Assembly: GCA_007118075.1 (NCBI GenBank)
Contig: SKSH01000015.1
Coordinates: 1-13,689 of the forward strand
Direction of reading: 5' to 3'
DNA: 13,689 nt
From: Halobacteriales archaeon
GTDB lineage: Archaea > Halobacteriota > Halobacteria > Halobacteriales > SKSH01
Shown here one piece after another: positions 1 through 6,537 of the stretch. Positions within the stretch are counted from its first letter, which is position 1; each line of letters begins with the position of its first letter. The position numbers and the translations under genes are program-made. The notes beneath the pieces are model-generated. The model was not told the origin of the DNA. It did not search any database and worked only from the letters and a program-made list of their open reading frames with translations.

Positions 1-56
1 TCCGAATGGTAGTTCGGCTGGTCCACCTGCTTCGGAGTCCCACCGGAACGACTCAT
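1..56 (-). CDS. Partial gene of unknown function (N-terminal 18 codons only)
   Basis: Read on the minus strand, an ATG at position 56 opens a frame that stays open to the window edge and begins MSRSGGTPKQVDQPNYHS. I do not recognise the product, and 18 residues are too few to assign a family. Support for a real gene is the clean spacing. The start lies 86 bp from the argS start, and the minus-strand sequence CTTTTGG is centred about 29 bases before this ATG, where a haloarchaeal leaderless gene would have its TATA box. A chance open stretch of this length cannot be excluded. Confidence 0.35.
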   Translation of the reverse strand, partial: MSRSGGTPKQVDQPNYHS

Positions 57-81
57 GGATGCCTGAGTTTGGGTGGAACTG

Positions 82-120
82 CCAAAAGCGATGCGATGCA
101 ACTCGACACCCCTATTGGCA
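82..120. promoter_or_regulatory. Probable divergent promoter region between the left-edge gene and argS
   Basis: The 86-bp gap at 57-142 holds a TATA-like CCTATTGG near 111-118, centred about 28 bases before the argS ATG at 143. On the minus strand CTTTTGG lies near 82-88, about 29 bases before the ATG at 56. Both spacings fit leaderless transcription, which is common in haloarchaea. Neither box is a strong match to the TTTAWA-type consensus, so this rests mainly on position. Confidence 0.35.
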
Positions 121-142
121 GCCGACTCAATCACCCGGTCGA

Positions 143-1888
143 ATGCTGCGGCAAGCACGCGATGAGTTCGTTCAGTTGCTGACCGAGGCACTCGAGACGA
201 CCGGTTGGTCAACCGATTCGCTTGCCCTCGAAGAGCCACCCGAGGATGTCGATGCGATCGTCGCTTCGAGCATTGCCTTCCGACTGGCGAGTGAGGCGCA
301 ACGCCCTCCACCGGCGGTTGCCGCCGAGCTCGCTGATGCGATGGAGCTCGAGGGTGCAACGTATCTATCGAGGGTTGAAACCGCCGGCCCGTATCTCAAT
401 GCAATCCCCGCTGACATCTACTTTCGAGACACGCTGCAAGCAGCGATTGAAGCTGACTTCGGCCAGCTCCCCAAGCAAGATGAGACTGTCGTCGTGGAAC
501 ATACCAGTGCAAATCCAACTGGACCGATCCACGTCGGCCGGGCAAGGAACCCCATCATTGGTGATGCCATCGCTCGACTCCTCATAGCGGCCGGGTACGA
601 GGTTGATATCCATTACTACGTCAACGATGCCGGTCGCCAGATGGCCGTCTTCACCTGGGCCTACGAGACCTTCGACGAAAACGACCTTGCTGAGCCACCC
701 TCTCGAGATCGGATCGAGTACGATCTCGTCAGGTACTACCGGAAGGGTAATTCGTTCCTCGAGGAGGCGAGCTCTGATGAGGTCGGGGAGGCTGAGGCGG
801 AGATCGAAGCCATCATGCAGGGACTCGAAGCCGGTGACGAGGAAACATACAAGCGTGTCAGCGAGGTGACCGACCAGGTTCTCGAAGGCATGAAAGCCTG
901 TCTTGCACGACTGCCGGCCACATTTGATACATTCATCAAGGAGACCAACTTCATGCTCGATGGTTCGACCGATGGCGTCGTCTCAAGGCTCCAAGCGCTC
1001 GAAGAGGCGGTCTTCGAGGATGATGCATGGCAGCTCGAACTCGAGGATCATGGTATCGACAAACGACTGGTGTTCCTCCGATCCGATGGTACCTCGCTCT
1101 ATCCGACACGCGATATCGCACACCACGAGTGGAAATTCGAACAGTACGACCGAGCGGTGACAGTCCTCGGTGAGGATCACAAGCTGCAGGCTGATCAGCT
1201 TCGAACCGCTCTCAGCCTCCTCGGGAACGACACGTCACAACTCCAACAAGTGCTCTACTCGTATGTCAACCTCGCTGAGGGTCGGATGTCGACACGGCGA
1301 GGGACCGGGGTCGACCTGGATGATCTCCTCGATGAAGCAATCGAACGAGCCAGGTCAGAGGTTGAACGTCGCATGGACGACCGGATTCGAGATGATGGCC
1401 TCGATGAGGAGACCGTCGAGCAAATCGCCAACATCGTCGGCATCGGTGCGGTTCGGTATGATATCGTCTCCAAGCAACCGACCAAACCCATCACGTTTGA
1501 GTGGGAGCATGCCCTCGACTTCGAAGCCCAATCCGCACCGTTCGTACAGTATGTCCATGCTCGATGTTGCGGGATCCTCGACCGGGTTGAAGAACCGGTC
1601 GGGGATGACCTGAGCGCACCATCTCACCCCACAGAGCGTGCACTCTGTGAGCTACTGGCCATGTACCCGTACGTCGTCGAAGAGGCTGCTAAGGAGCTCG
1701 CACCGCATCGGGTTGCCTCGTACCTTCAGGATCTTGCCGACGCATTCAATGCGTTCTATCGGGATTGTCCGGTACTCGATTCGTCAGGTGAGGTACGAGC
1801 GAACCGGCTCGCCCTCGTAAGAGGGACGCAAACGGTGGTTGCGAACGGGCTAGATGTACTCGGGGTTGGCGCCCCTGAGGTGATGTGA
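143..1888 (+). CDS. argS: Arginyl-tRNA synthetase (class I)
   Basis: Cytosolic enzyme that charges tRNA-Arg with arginine using ATP. Seen in the 581-residue product: an N-terminal additional domain (about 1-105); the class I signature HVGR at 130-133 inside the ArgS-typical block HTSANPTGPIHVGRAR from residue 120; the conserved YVNDAGRQ at 159-166; a KMSKS-equivalent RMSTR at 381-385; and a C-terminal DALR anticodon-binding domain from about 461 (APFVQYVHAR). It ends in VLGVGAPEVM, as haloarchaeal ArgS proteins usually do. The frame is open back to an ATG at 59, but residues added there are not acidic and look unlike ArgS. The ATG at 143 gives the usual family length and has a TATA-like element 28 bases upstream. 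The gene converges on the MinD-like gene with a 2-bp gap. Confidence 0.96.
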   Translation: MLRQARDEFVQLLTEALETTGWSTDSLALEEPPEDVDAIVASSIAFRLASEAQRPPPAVAAELADAMELEGATYLSRVETAGPYLNAIPADIYFRDTLQAAIEADFGQLPKQDETVVVEHTSANPTGPIHVGRARNPIIGDAIARLLIAAGYEVDIHYYVNDAGRQMAVFTWAYETFDENDLAEPPSRDRIEYDLVRYYRKGNSFLEEASSDEVGEAEAEIEAIMQGLEAGDEETYKRVSEVTDQVLEGMKACLARLPATFDTFIKETNFMLDGSTDGVVSRLQALEEAVFEDDAWQLELEDHGIDKRLVFLRSDGTSLYPTRDIAHHEWKFEQYDRAVTVLGEDHKLQADQLRTALSLLGNDTSQLQQVLYSYVNLAEGRMSTRRGTGVDLDDLLDEAIERARSEVERRMDDRIRDDGLDEETVEQIANIVGIGAVRYDIVSKQPTKPITFEWEHALDFEAQSAPFVQYVHARCCGILDRVEEPVGDDLSAPSHPTERALCELLAMYPYVVEEAAKELAPHRVASYLQDLADAFNAFYRDCPVLDSSGEVRANRLALVRGTQTVVANGLDVLGVGAPEVM

Positions 1889-1890
1889 GC

Positions 1891-2697
1891 CTATCGACGG
1901 AACAATCGAGCAAACAACCCCTTGCGCTCACGAGATTCATCTTGCACCGGCCGGTCAGTCGGTACCCGATGGATAGGCCGTGGAATCTCGATCTCTGTGA
2001 GCGCCGTTGTTGCCGCCCTAATCGCATCGCTTGCAGCATCGTGAGGATCTCTCCAGATGACAGGTTGGCCGGCCACGAGGCTCTCATCGACAGCTGGTGA
2101 TTCAGGAATCGTCCCGAGGTGAGCTATCTCAAAGCGCTCTGCAATCGCGGTCGGCTCCATCCGACTCCTGTCGGTCAGTCGGTTGACGACGAGCCCCTCG
2201 ACGTGAGTTCCAACTCGTCGTGAGAGATCCGCCGTCTTACGGGTGTCCTGAACCGATGACGAGGTTGGCGTGGTCACAAGCACCACCCCATCCGCGACTC
2301 CAAGGGGCAACGCGGTCTCATAGCTCAATCCAGCCCCACTATCAAGGACGATCACCTCAAAACGGTCACGGAGCCAGTCGACGATCTCAAGCAGACCATC
2401 CGGATTCATGGAGGCGAACTCCTGCATATCGACCGACCCTGGAATCGCAGACAGGGTACCATCGACATCACGAACCGCCGCATCGATATCGCTTCGGCCG
2501 CCGAGCACATCGTGAATCGTCGGAGTTTCGGAAGCGATTCCAAGGTGATCTGCGACATTTGCCATCCCGAAATCGGTGTCAACGACGACGACCTCGATCT
2601 CTGCATCAGCGAGTGCAGCTGCCAGGTTGACCGTGAACGTCGTCTTCCCGACGCCACCTTTACCGCTAGCAACCGTGAAGACCGTCCCAGATCCCAT
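1891..2697 (-). CDS. MinD/ParA-family P-loop ATPase
   Basis: A 268-residue SIMIBI-class ATPase of the MinD type, a family whose ATP-bound dimers position cellular structures. The deviant Walker A GKGGVGKTT is at 12-20 with signature Lys13 and catalytic Lys18. The switch region VVVVDTDFGMANV spans 37-49 and the Walker B VIVLDSGAG 115-123. A linker rich in Pro and Arg (about 238-258) leads to a terminal KGLFARLFRR (259-268), very like the amphipathic membrane-targeting helix that ends bacterial MinD. The frame is open to 2883, but the start at 2697 is preferred: MGSGTVFTVASGKGG is the normal family N-terminus, and a TATA box is centred 27 bases upstream. Haloarchaea carry several MinD paralogues (MinD1-4 in Haloferax); I cannot tell which this corresponds to. 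No MinE or MinC lies nearby, so the partner is unknown. Confidence 0.88.
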   Translation of the reverse strand: MGSGTVFTVASGKGGVGKTTFTVNLAAALADAEIEVVVVDTDFGMANVADHLGIASETPTIHDVLGGRSDIDAAVRDVDGTLSAIPGSVDMQEFASMNPDGLLEIVDWLRDRFEVIVLDSGAGLSYETALPLGVADGVVLVTTPTSSSVQDTRKTADLSRRVGTHVEGLVVNRLTDRSRMEPTAIAERFEIAHLGTIPESPAVDESLVAGQPVIWRDPHDAASDAIRAATTALTEIEIPRPIHRVPTDRPVQDESRERKGLFARLFRR

Positions 2698-2714
2698 ACA
2701 GATGGAAACAAGTG

Positions 2715-2731
2715 CCTCCGTAATAAGGAGG
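2715..2731. repeat. Short inverted repeat around the minD-like TATA box
   Basis: CCTCC at 2715-2719 and GGAGG at 2727-2731 are perfect inverted arms separated by 7 bases (GTAATAA). The spacer is the presumed TATA box of the MinD-like gene. Arms of only 5 bp can arise by chance, but the placement over a promoter would suit a dimeric regulator. Confidence 0.4.
2720..2727 (-). promoter_or_regulatory. TATA box for the MinD-like gene
   Basis: On the minus strand CTTATTAC lies with its centre about 27 bases before the ATG at 2697. It is an AT-rich island in a GC-rich gap and predicts transcription starting at or within a base or two of the start codon (leaderless mRNA). No Shine-Dalgarno sequence is placed near the start, consistent with this. 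Confidence 0.55.
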
Positions 2732-2745
2732 TGGCGCTTCAAAGC

Positions 2746-2755
2746 ATACTTAATC
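2746..2755 (+). promoter_or_regulatory. TATA box for prf1
   Basis: ATACTTAATC is centred about 26 bases before the prf1 ATG at 2777, matching the haloarchaeal spacing for a leaderless transcript. The start codon is preceded by AGGTCA, not by a properly spaced ribosome site. It is about 27 bp from the divergent TATA box of the MinD-like gene, so the two promoters lie back to back. Confidence 0.55.
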
Positions 2756-2776
2756 AGACAGCGGCCAGCTAGGTCA

Positions 2777-4021
2777 ATGACTGCGGGCGAAGCCTCGGAT
2801 GATGACCGCCGAGAATACGAGTTCAAGAAGGTACTTGAGAATCTCAAGGGTCTTCGCGGCTCAGGGACACAGCTGGTCTCCATCTACGTCCCTCCTGAGA
2901 AGGCAATCAGCGACATCGCCGAGCACGTTCGCCAGGAGCAAAGCGAAGCGAGCAACATCAAGTCGAAAGATACGCGGACCAACGTCCAAGATGCACTCTC
3001 CAGTATCAATGCTCGATTGAAGTACTATGACACCGTCCCGGAGAACGGCCTGGTCTTCTTCAGTGGTGCGGTCGATACCGGTGGTGGCCAGACGCAGATG
3101 ATCACCGAGGTGATCGAGAATCCACCCGAACCGGTGCAGACGTTCCGCTATCACTGCGATTCGGGTTTCCTCCTCGAGCCACTCGAGGCGATGTTTGAGG
3201 ATAGTGGCCTCTATGGCCTCATCGTCCTCGATCGCCGTGAATCGACCGTTGGTTGGCTGCGGGGCAAGCGTATCGAACCGGTCAAGAACGCCACCTCACT
3301 GGTCCCCGGGAAGCAGCGAAAAGGAGGTCAATCCGCCCAACGGTTCCATCGACTGAGACTCGAAGCCATCGACAAGTTCTACAAAGAGGTCGCAGAGATG
3401 GCGAACGAACTGTTCGTCCCCAAGCGACACGAGATTGATGGGGTTCTCGTCGGGGGTCCCTCCCCTACCAAGGACGAATTTCTCGATGGTGACTACCTCC
3501 ATCACGAGATCCAATCGCTCGTACTCGGGAAGTTCGATGTCTCGTATACCGACGATTCTGGTTTGTACGAGCTCGTCAATGGGGCAGAGGATGCCTTGGC
3601 CGATGCCGAGCTCATGGCTGATAAGCAGCACATGGATCGGTTCTTCAAGGAGCTGCACAACGGAGACCTCGCCACCTATGGGTTCGAGCCGACCAGGGAG
3701 AACCTCGTAATGGGTTCGGTTGACAGGCTATTGCTGAGCGAAGATCTCAGACTCGACGTCGTCGAACATGCGTGTGGTTCGGGACATGAAACCTTCGAGA
3801 CGGTCGATCGTGGTGCCAGTCCATCCCTCGATGCCTGTCCGACATGTGGTTCCTCGATCGAGGTCCTCACACGGGACGATGCGATTGATTACCTCATCGA
3901 GATCGCCGAGGAGCGAGGGACGGATGTCTCGTTCATCTCATCAGATTTCGAGCGCGGAGAGCAGCTGATGAACGCGTTCGGTGGCGTCGCAGGGATTCTC
4001 CGGTATAAGACCGGTATCTAA
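2777..4021 (+). CDS. prf1: Peptide chain release factor aRF1 (eRF1 family)
   Basis: Translation terminator that reads all three stop codons in the ribosomal A site and triggers peptide release. The 414-residue product has the diagnostic elements of the family. NIKS at 60-63 and YHCDSGF (YxCxxxF) at 125-131 form the stop-codon decoding domain. GGQ at 183-185, in KGGQSAQRF, is the catalytic loop of the middle domain. The C-terminal domain has Cys333 and a CPTC at 354-357 that could hold zinc. It ends in FGGVAGILRYKTGI, typical of archaeal aRF1. The length matches archaeal homologues. The frame is open upstream to 2576, but ATG 2777 gives the standard N-terminus and has a TATA box at about -26. 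Its TAA stop directly abuts the stop codon of the convergent small gene. Confidence 0.97.
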   Translation: MTAGEASDDDRREYEFKKVLENLKGLRGSGTQLVSIYVPPEKAISDIAEHVRQEQSEASNIKSKDTRTNVQDALSSINARLKYYDTVPENGLVFFSGAVDTGGGQTQMITEVIENPPEPVQTFRYHCDSGFLLEPLEAMFEDSGLYGLIVLDRRESTVGWLRGKRIEPVKNATSLVPGKQRKGGQSAQRFHRLRLEAIDKFYKEVAEMANELFVPKRHEIDGVLVGGPSPTKDEFLDGDYLHHEIQSLVLGKFDVSYTDDSGLYELVNGAEDALADAELMADKQHMDRFFKELHNGDLATYGFEPTRENLVMGSVDRLLLSEDLRLDVVEHACGSGHETFETVDRGASPSLDACPTCGSSIEVLTRDDAIDYLIEIAEERGTDVSFISSDFERGEQLMNAFGGVAGILRYKTGI

Positions 4022-4423
4022 TCACTCAAGCAGTTGGCCGAGCTGATAGACCCGACGGTCGAGGTCGATCGCCGGTCTGAGTGATGAGTCATCGATTAAC
4101 CGATCGAGGACGAGAAGCGCATCGACACCGACCGACTCGAGTTCAAAAACAACTGCTTGAATCGCTCGGCGATGTAATGCCAAAGAATCCAACAATCCGA
4201 CGAGAATCGCGATCATCGCTGCCTCCGTCTCATCGTCCGGGAATGCCGCACTAATCACAGACAGTGGTTCATCGACCTCGATCGCCGTCTCGTGCACCTC
4301 GAGCGTCAGGCAAACACGACACAGACTCGCGAAGGTACCCTGGGCGGGAGCAAATTCAACGATCGATTCGGGGATTACGAAACCAACCATCTCGGCCCGG
4401 CACAAACCACACTGGGGTGCCAT
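4022..4423 (-). CDS. Small two-CxxC protein, resembles haloarchaeal DUF6276; last gene of the ATP synthase operon
   Basis: A 133-residue protein whose N-terminal third carries two Cys pairs, CGLC at 5-8 and CRVC at 35-38, spaced as in a zinc ribbon. The rest looks helical, with the distinctive GLLDSLALHRRAI (about 80-92) and VDALLVLDRL. From memory this pattern matches the haloarchaeal DUF6276 family, which has no known function; I could not search. It follows atpD by 11 bp, so it is probably co-transcribed with the synthase. The start is chosen at ATG 4423 because GAGGGG lies 7 bases upstream. A GTG at 4438, overlapping the atpD stop as GTGA, would add five residues (MRGRS) and is a real alternative. 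It could be an assembly factor or redox or metal sensor for the complex, or unrelated; nothing in the sequence decides. Confidence 0.8.
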   Translation of the reverse strand: MAPQCGLCRAEMVGFVIPESIVEFAPAQGTFASLCRVCLTLEVHETAIEVDEPLSVISAAFPDDETEAAMIAILVGLLDSLALHRRAIQAVVFELESVGVDALLVLDRLIDDSSLRPAIDLDRRVYQLGQLLE

Positions 4424-4434
4424 TGATCGTCCCC

Positions 4435-5082
4435 TCACTCCGAAGAGGCGGCCTCCTGTCGCTCCTTCTTCGCTTTGATCTTCTTCAACCGGAAGATCTC
4501 CTCTCGCTCTTGCTCTTCTAGCTTTTGCTCGATGAAATCCTTGTTCTCATAGAGATCCGGAAGCAGCTTGAACTCGAGTGCATTCACCCGCCGCTTGGTC
4601 GTCTCAATCTCCTTGAGCAGCTTCTTCATCGCCGTTTCGACCTCGGCGGCGAGGATAATGTCCTCGAGCAACTGCTCGTATGCGGCCGCTGCTTCATCGA
4701 TTCGAGAGTTCGTCCCGAGCACCCCATAGCCACGTTGGTCGAGGCGCTTTCGGACGCGCATCGATTCAATTTGTGGGACAACCACTCCCATGATATTCTT
4801 CGAGCTGATTGATATCTCTGGGTGCTCTTTCAGTGCGGCTGCAGCTCCTCGAACGGCGACATCCCCTTCCATGGCGCGAGCCATATTGAGCCGTTTTTGT
4901 GCGAGCTCGTAGCTCTCCTCGAGATCATCCCGAACCGTCTGTGCCTGATCGAGGATGTCCATGAACTCCATGATCAGGCCGTCTCGCTTCTTCTCGAGCG
5001 TGTTGTGCCCACGCTCTGAGAGCTCTATCCGATCCTCGATCTCCATCAGGTTCTTCCGCGTGGGCTTGACGTCCTCGGCCAT
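4435..5082 (-). CDS. atpD: A-type ATP synthase subunit D (central shaft)
   Basis: Subunit D is the long coiled-coil axle that turns inside the A3B3 head and couples it to the membrane rotor with F and C. The 215-residue product begins MAEDVKPTRKNL. Its helical N-terminal arm includes the ISERG-like ELSERGHNTLEKKRDGL (about 19-35), and a C-terminal helix contains TKRRVNALEFKLLP (about 167-180), which is the conserved family motif. The tail is charged (KKIKAKKERQEAASSE). The length is usual. It sits 47 bp after atpB, the widest joint in the operon. A ribosome site AGGAG lies 9 bases before the ATG, and a weak TATA-like ATAACGATA lies about 28 bases before it. Named atpD in archaeal usage; not the bacterial beta subunit. 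Confidence 0.95.
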   Translation of the reverse strand: MAEDVKPTRKNLMEIEDRIELSERGHNTLEKKRDGLIMEFMDILDQAQTVRDDLEESYELAQKRLNMARAMEGDVAVRGAAAALKEHPEISISSKNIMGVVVPQIESMRVRKRLDQRGYGVLGTNSRIDEAAAAYEQLLEDIILAAEVETAMKKLLKEIETTKRRVNALEFKLLPDLYENKDFIEQKLEEQEREEIFRLKKIKAKKERQEAASSE

Positions 5083-5091
5083 TCCTTGTTA

Positions 5092-5096
5092 CTCCT
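5092..5096 (-). promoter_or_regulatory. Ribosome binding site of atpD
   Basis: On the minus strand AGGAG is followed by 9 bases and then the atpD ATG at 5082. The gap to atpB is 47 bp, too far for simple translational coupling, so atpD needs its own ribosome site. This fixes the chosen start. Confidence 0.6.
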
Positions 5097-5129
5097 ATGG
5101 GTGGTATCGTTATGTCAGTTGTTGCCGAG

Positions 5130-6536
5130 TCAGTCGGCCGCCACCTCGGCGGCCTCTTCCTCGAGGTAGTAGCTCTCGATGTCTTCCTCGTCGATCCGAT
5201 GGAGTTCCTCCTTCGGGAGCATCGAGAGGAGTTCCCAGGCGACATTGAGCGTGTCTTCGATCGTCCGATCTGTCTTGTACCCCTGCTGGATGAACTCCCG
5301 CTCGAAACGATCCGCTAGATCGAGGTATCGGTTGTCCCGCTCGTCGAGTGCCTCACGACCGACAATATTGACCAGTGAGCGGAGGTCTTCACCCTCTGCG
5401 TATGCCGCATAGAGCTGGTCTGAGACCCCTTTGTGATCCTCCCGAGTGAGTCCCTCACCGATACCCTCGTCCATCAGTCTGGAGAGGCTCGGGAGTACGT
5501 TGATTGGTGGTTCAATCCCCTTGCTGTCGAGGTCACGATCGACGTAGATCTGACCCTCGGTGATGTATCCAGTCAAGTCCGGGATCGGGTGGGTGTCGTC
5601 GTCACCGGGCATCGTCAGGATTGGAATCTGTGTGATTGATCCCTCTTGGCCCTGGATCCGGCCGGCTCGCTCGTACAGTTGTGCGAGGTCGGTGTACATG
5701 TACCCTGGATATCCACGACGGCCTGGGACCTCCTCACGGGCGGCACCGATCTCACGCAGCGCCTCACAGTAATTCGTCATATCGGTGAGGATGACGAGCA
5801 TGTGATAGCCCTTCTCGAACGCGAGATACTCTGCGGTGGTCAGCGCCAGCCTTGGTGTGACCGTTCGCTCCACGGAGGGATCATCTGCGAGGTTCATGAA
5901 GACGACCGACCGTTCGAGCGCGCCGGTTCGCTCGAAGTCATTGATGAAGTCGTTCGCCTCTTCAGCGGTGATCCCCATCGCAGCGAAGACCACGGCGAAC
6001 TCGCTGTCTTCACCCTCTTCATCCTCTTCGGGTACGGTCGCTTGACGGGCAATCTGCAGCGCTAGTTCGTTGTGTGGAAGCCCTGAACCAGAGAACAGCG
6101 GGAGCTTTTGACCACGTACCAGCGTGTTCATCCCGTCGATCGCAGATACACCGGTTTGGATGAACTCGGCTGGGTACTCCCTTGCGTGTGGATTGAGGGC
6201 GGCACCGACGATATCTCGTCGCTCATCTGGGACGATATCTGGACCACCATCGATCGGCCTCCCGGACCCGTCGAGCACTCGTCCGAGCAGATCCTCCGTC
6301 ACGTCCATCTTCATCGTCTCACCGAGGAACCTGACCGTGCAGTTGCGGTCGATCCCCTCAGTTCCCTCGAACACCTGGATGGCGACGAACTCAGAAGTTG
6401 ATTCGAGCACCTGTCCGCGCTTTACCTCACCCGACGGTGTCTCGATCTCGACGATCTCGTCGTAGCCGATCGGTTCGTCGATCTCGGCGAACACCAGCGG
6501 ACCGCTGATTTCGTTGATAGTGCGATATTCCTTCAT
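5130..6536 (-). CDS. atpB: A-type ATP synthase subunit B (non-catalytic head subunit)
   Basis: Regulatory nucleotide-binding subunit that alternates with catalytic A in the A3B3 hexamer. The 468-residue product starts MKEYRTINEISGPLVF with the beta-barrel domain. The position of the P-loop is occupied by SGSGLPHN (149-156), lacking the GKT Lys, as is normal for B subunits. An acidic stretch rich in Glu and Asp at about 173-184 follows. GAAREEVPGRRGYPGYMYTDLA and PGDDDTHPIPDLTGYI are conserved family blocks. PPINVLPSLSRL carries the ATP synthase alpha/beta signature. Length is typical. Only one base separates the atpA stop from this ATG (TGAGATG), so translation is probably coupled. Archaeal atpB is homologous to the eukaryotic V-ATPase B subunit and is not the bacterial a subunit of that name. 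Confidence 0.97.
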   Translation of the reverse strand: MKEYRTINEISGPLVFAEIDEPIGYDEIVEIETPSGEVKRGQVLESTSEFVAIQVFEGTEGIDRNCTVRFLGETMKMDVTEDLLGRVLDGSGRPIDGGPDIVPDERRDIVGAALNPHAREYPAEFIQTGVSAIDGMNTLVRGQKLPLFSGSGLPHNELALQIARQATVPEEDEEGEDSEFAVVFAAMGITAEEANDFINDFERTGALERSVVFMNLADDPSVERTVTPRLALTTAEYLAFEKGYHMLVILTDMTNYCEALREIGAAREEVPGRRGYPGYMYTDLAQLYERAGRIQGQEGSITQIPILTMPGDDDTHPIPDLTGYITEGQIYVDRDLDSKGIEPPINVLPSLSRLMDEGIGEGLTREDHKGVSDQLYAAYAEGEDLRSLVNIVGREALDERDNRYLDLADRFEREFIQQGYKTDRTIEDTLNVAWELLSMLPKEELHRIDEEDIESYYLEEEAAEVAAD

Positions 6537-6537
6537 C

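Noticed and set aside
2220..2772. Plus-strand frames opposite the MinD-like gene
   Set aside because: They are shadows of a gene with clear Walker motifs. Their products are basic and show no motif, unlike the acidic proteome here.
5130..6536. AtpB lacks a normal Walker A lysine
   Set aside because: The degenerate P-loop (SGSGLPHN) is the normal state of the non-catalytic B subunit in archaea, not a defect.
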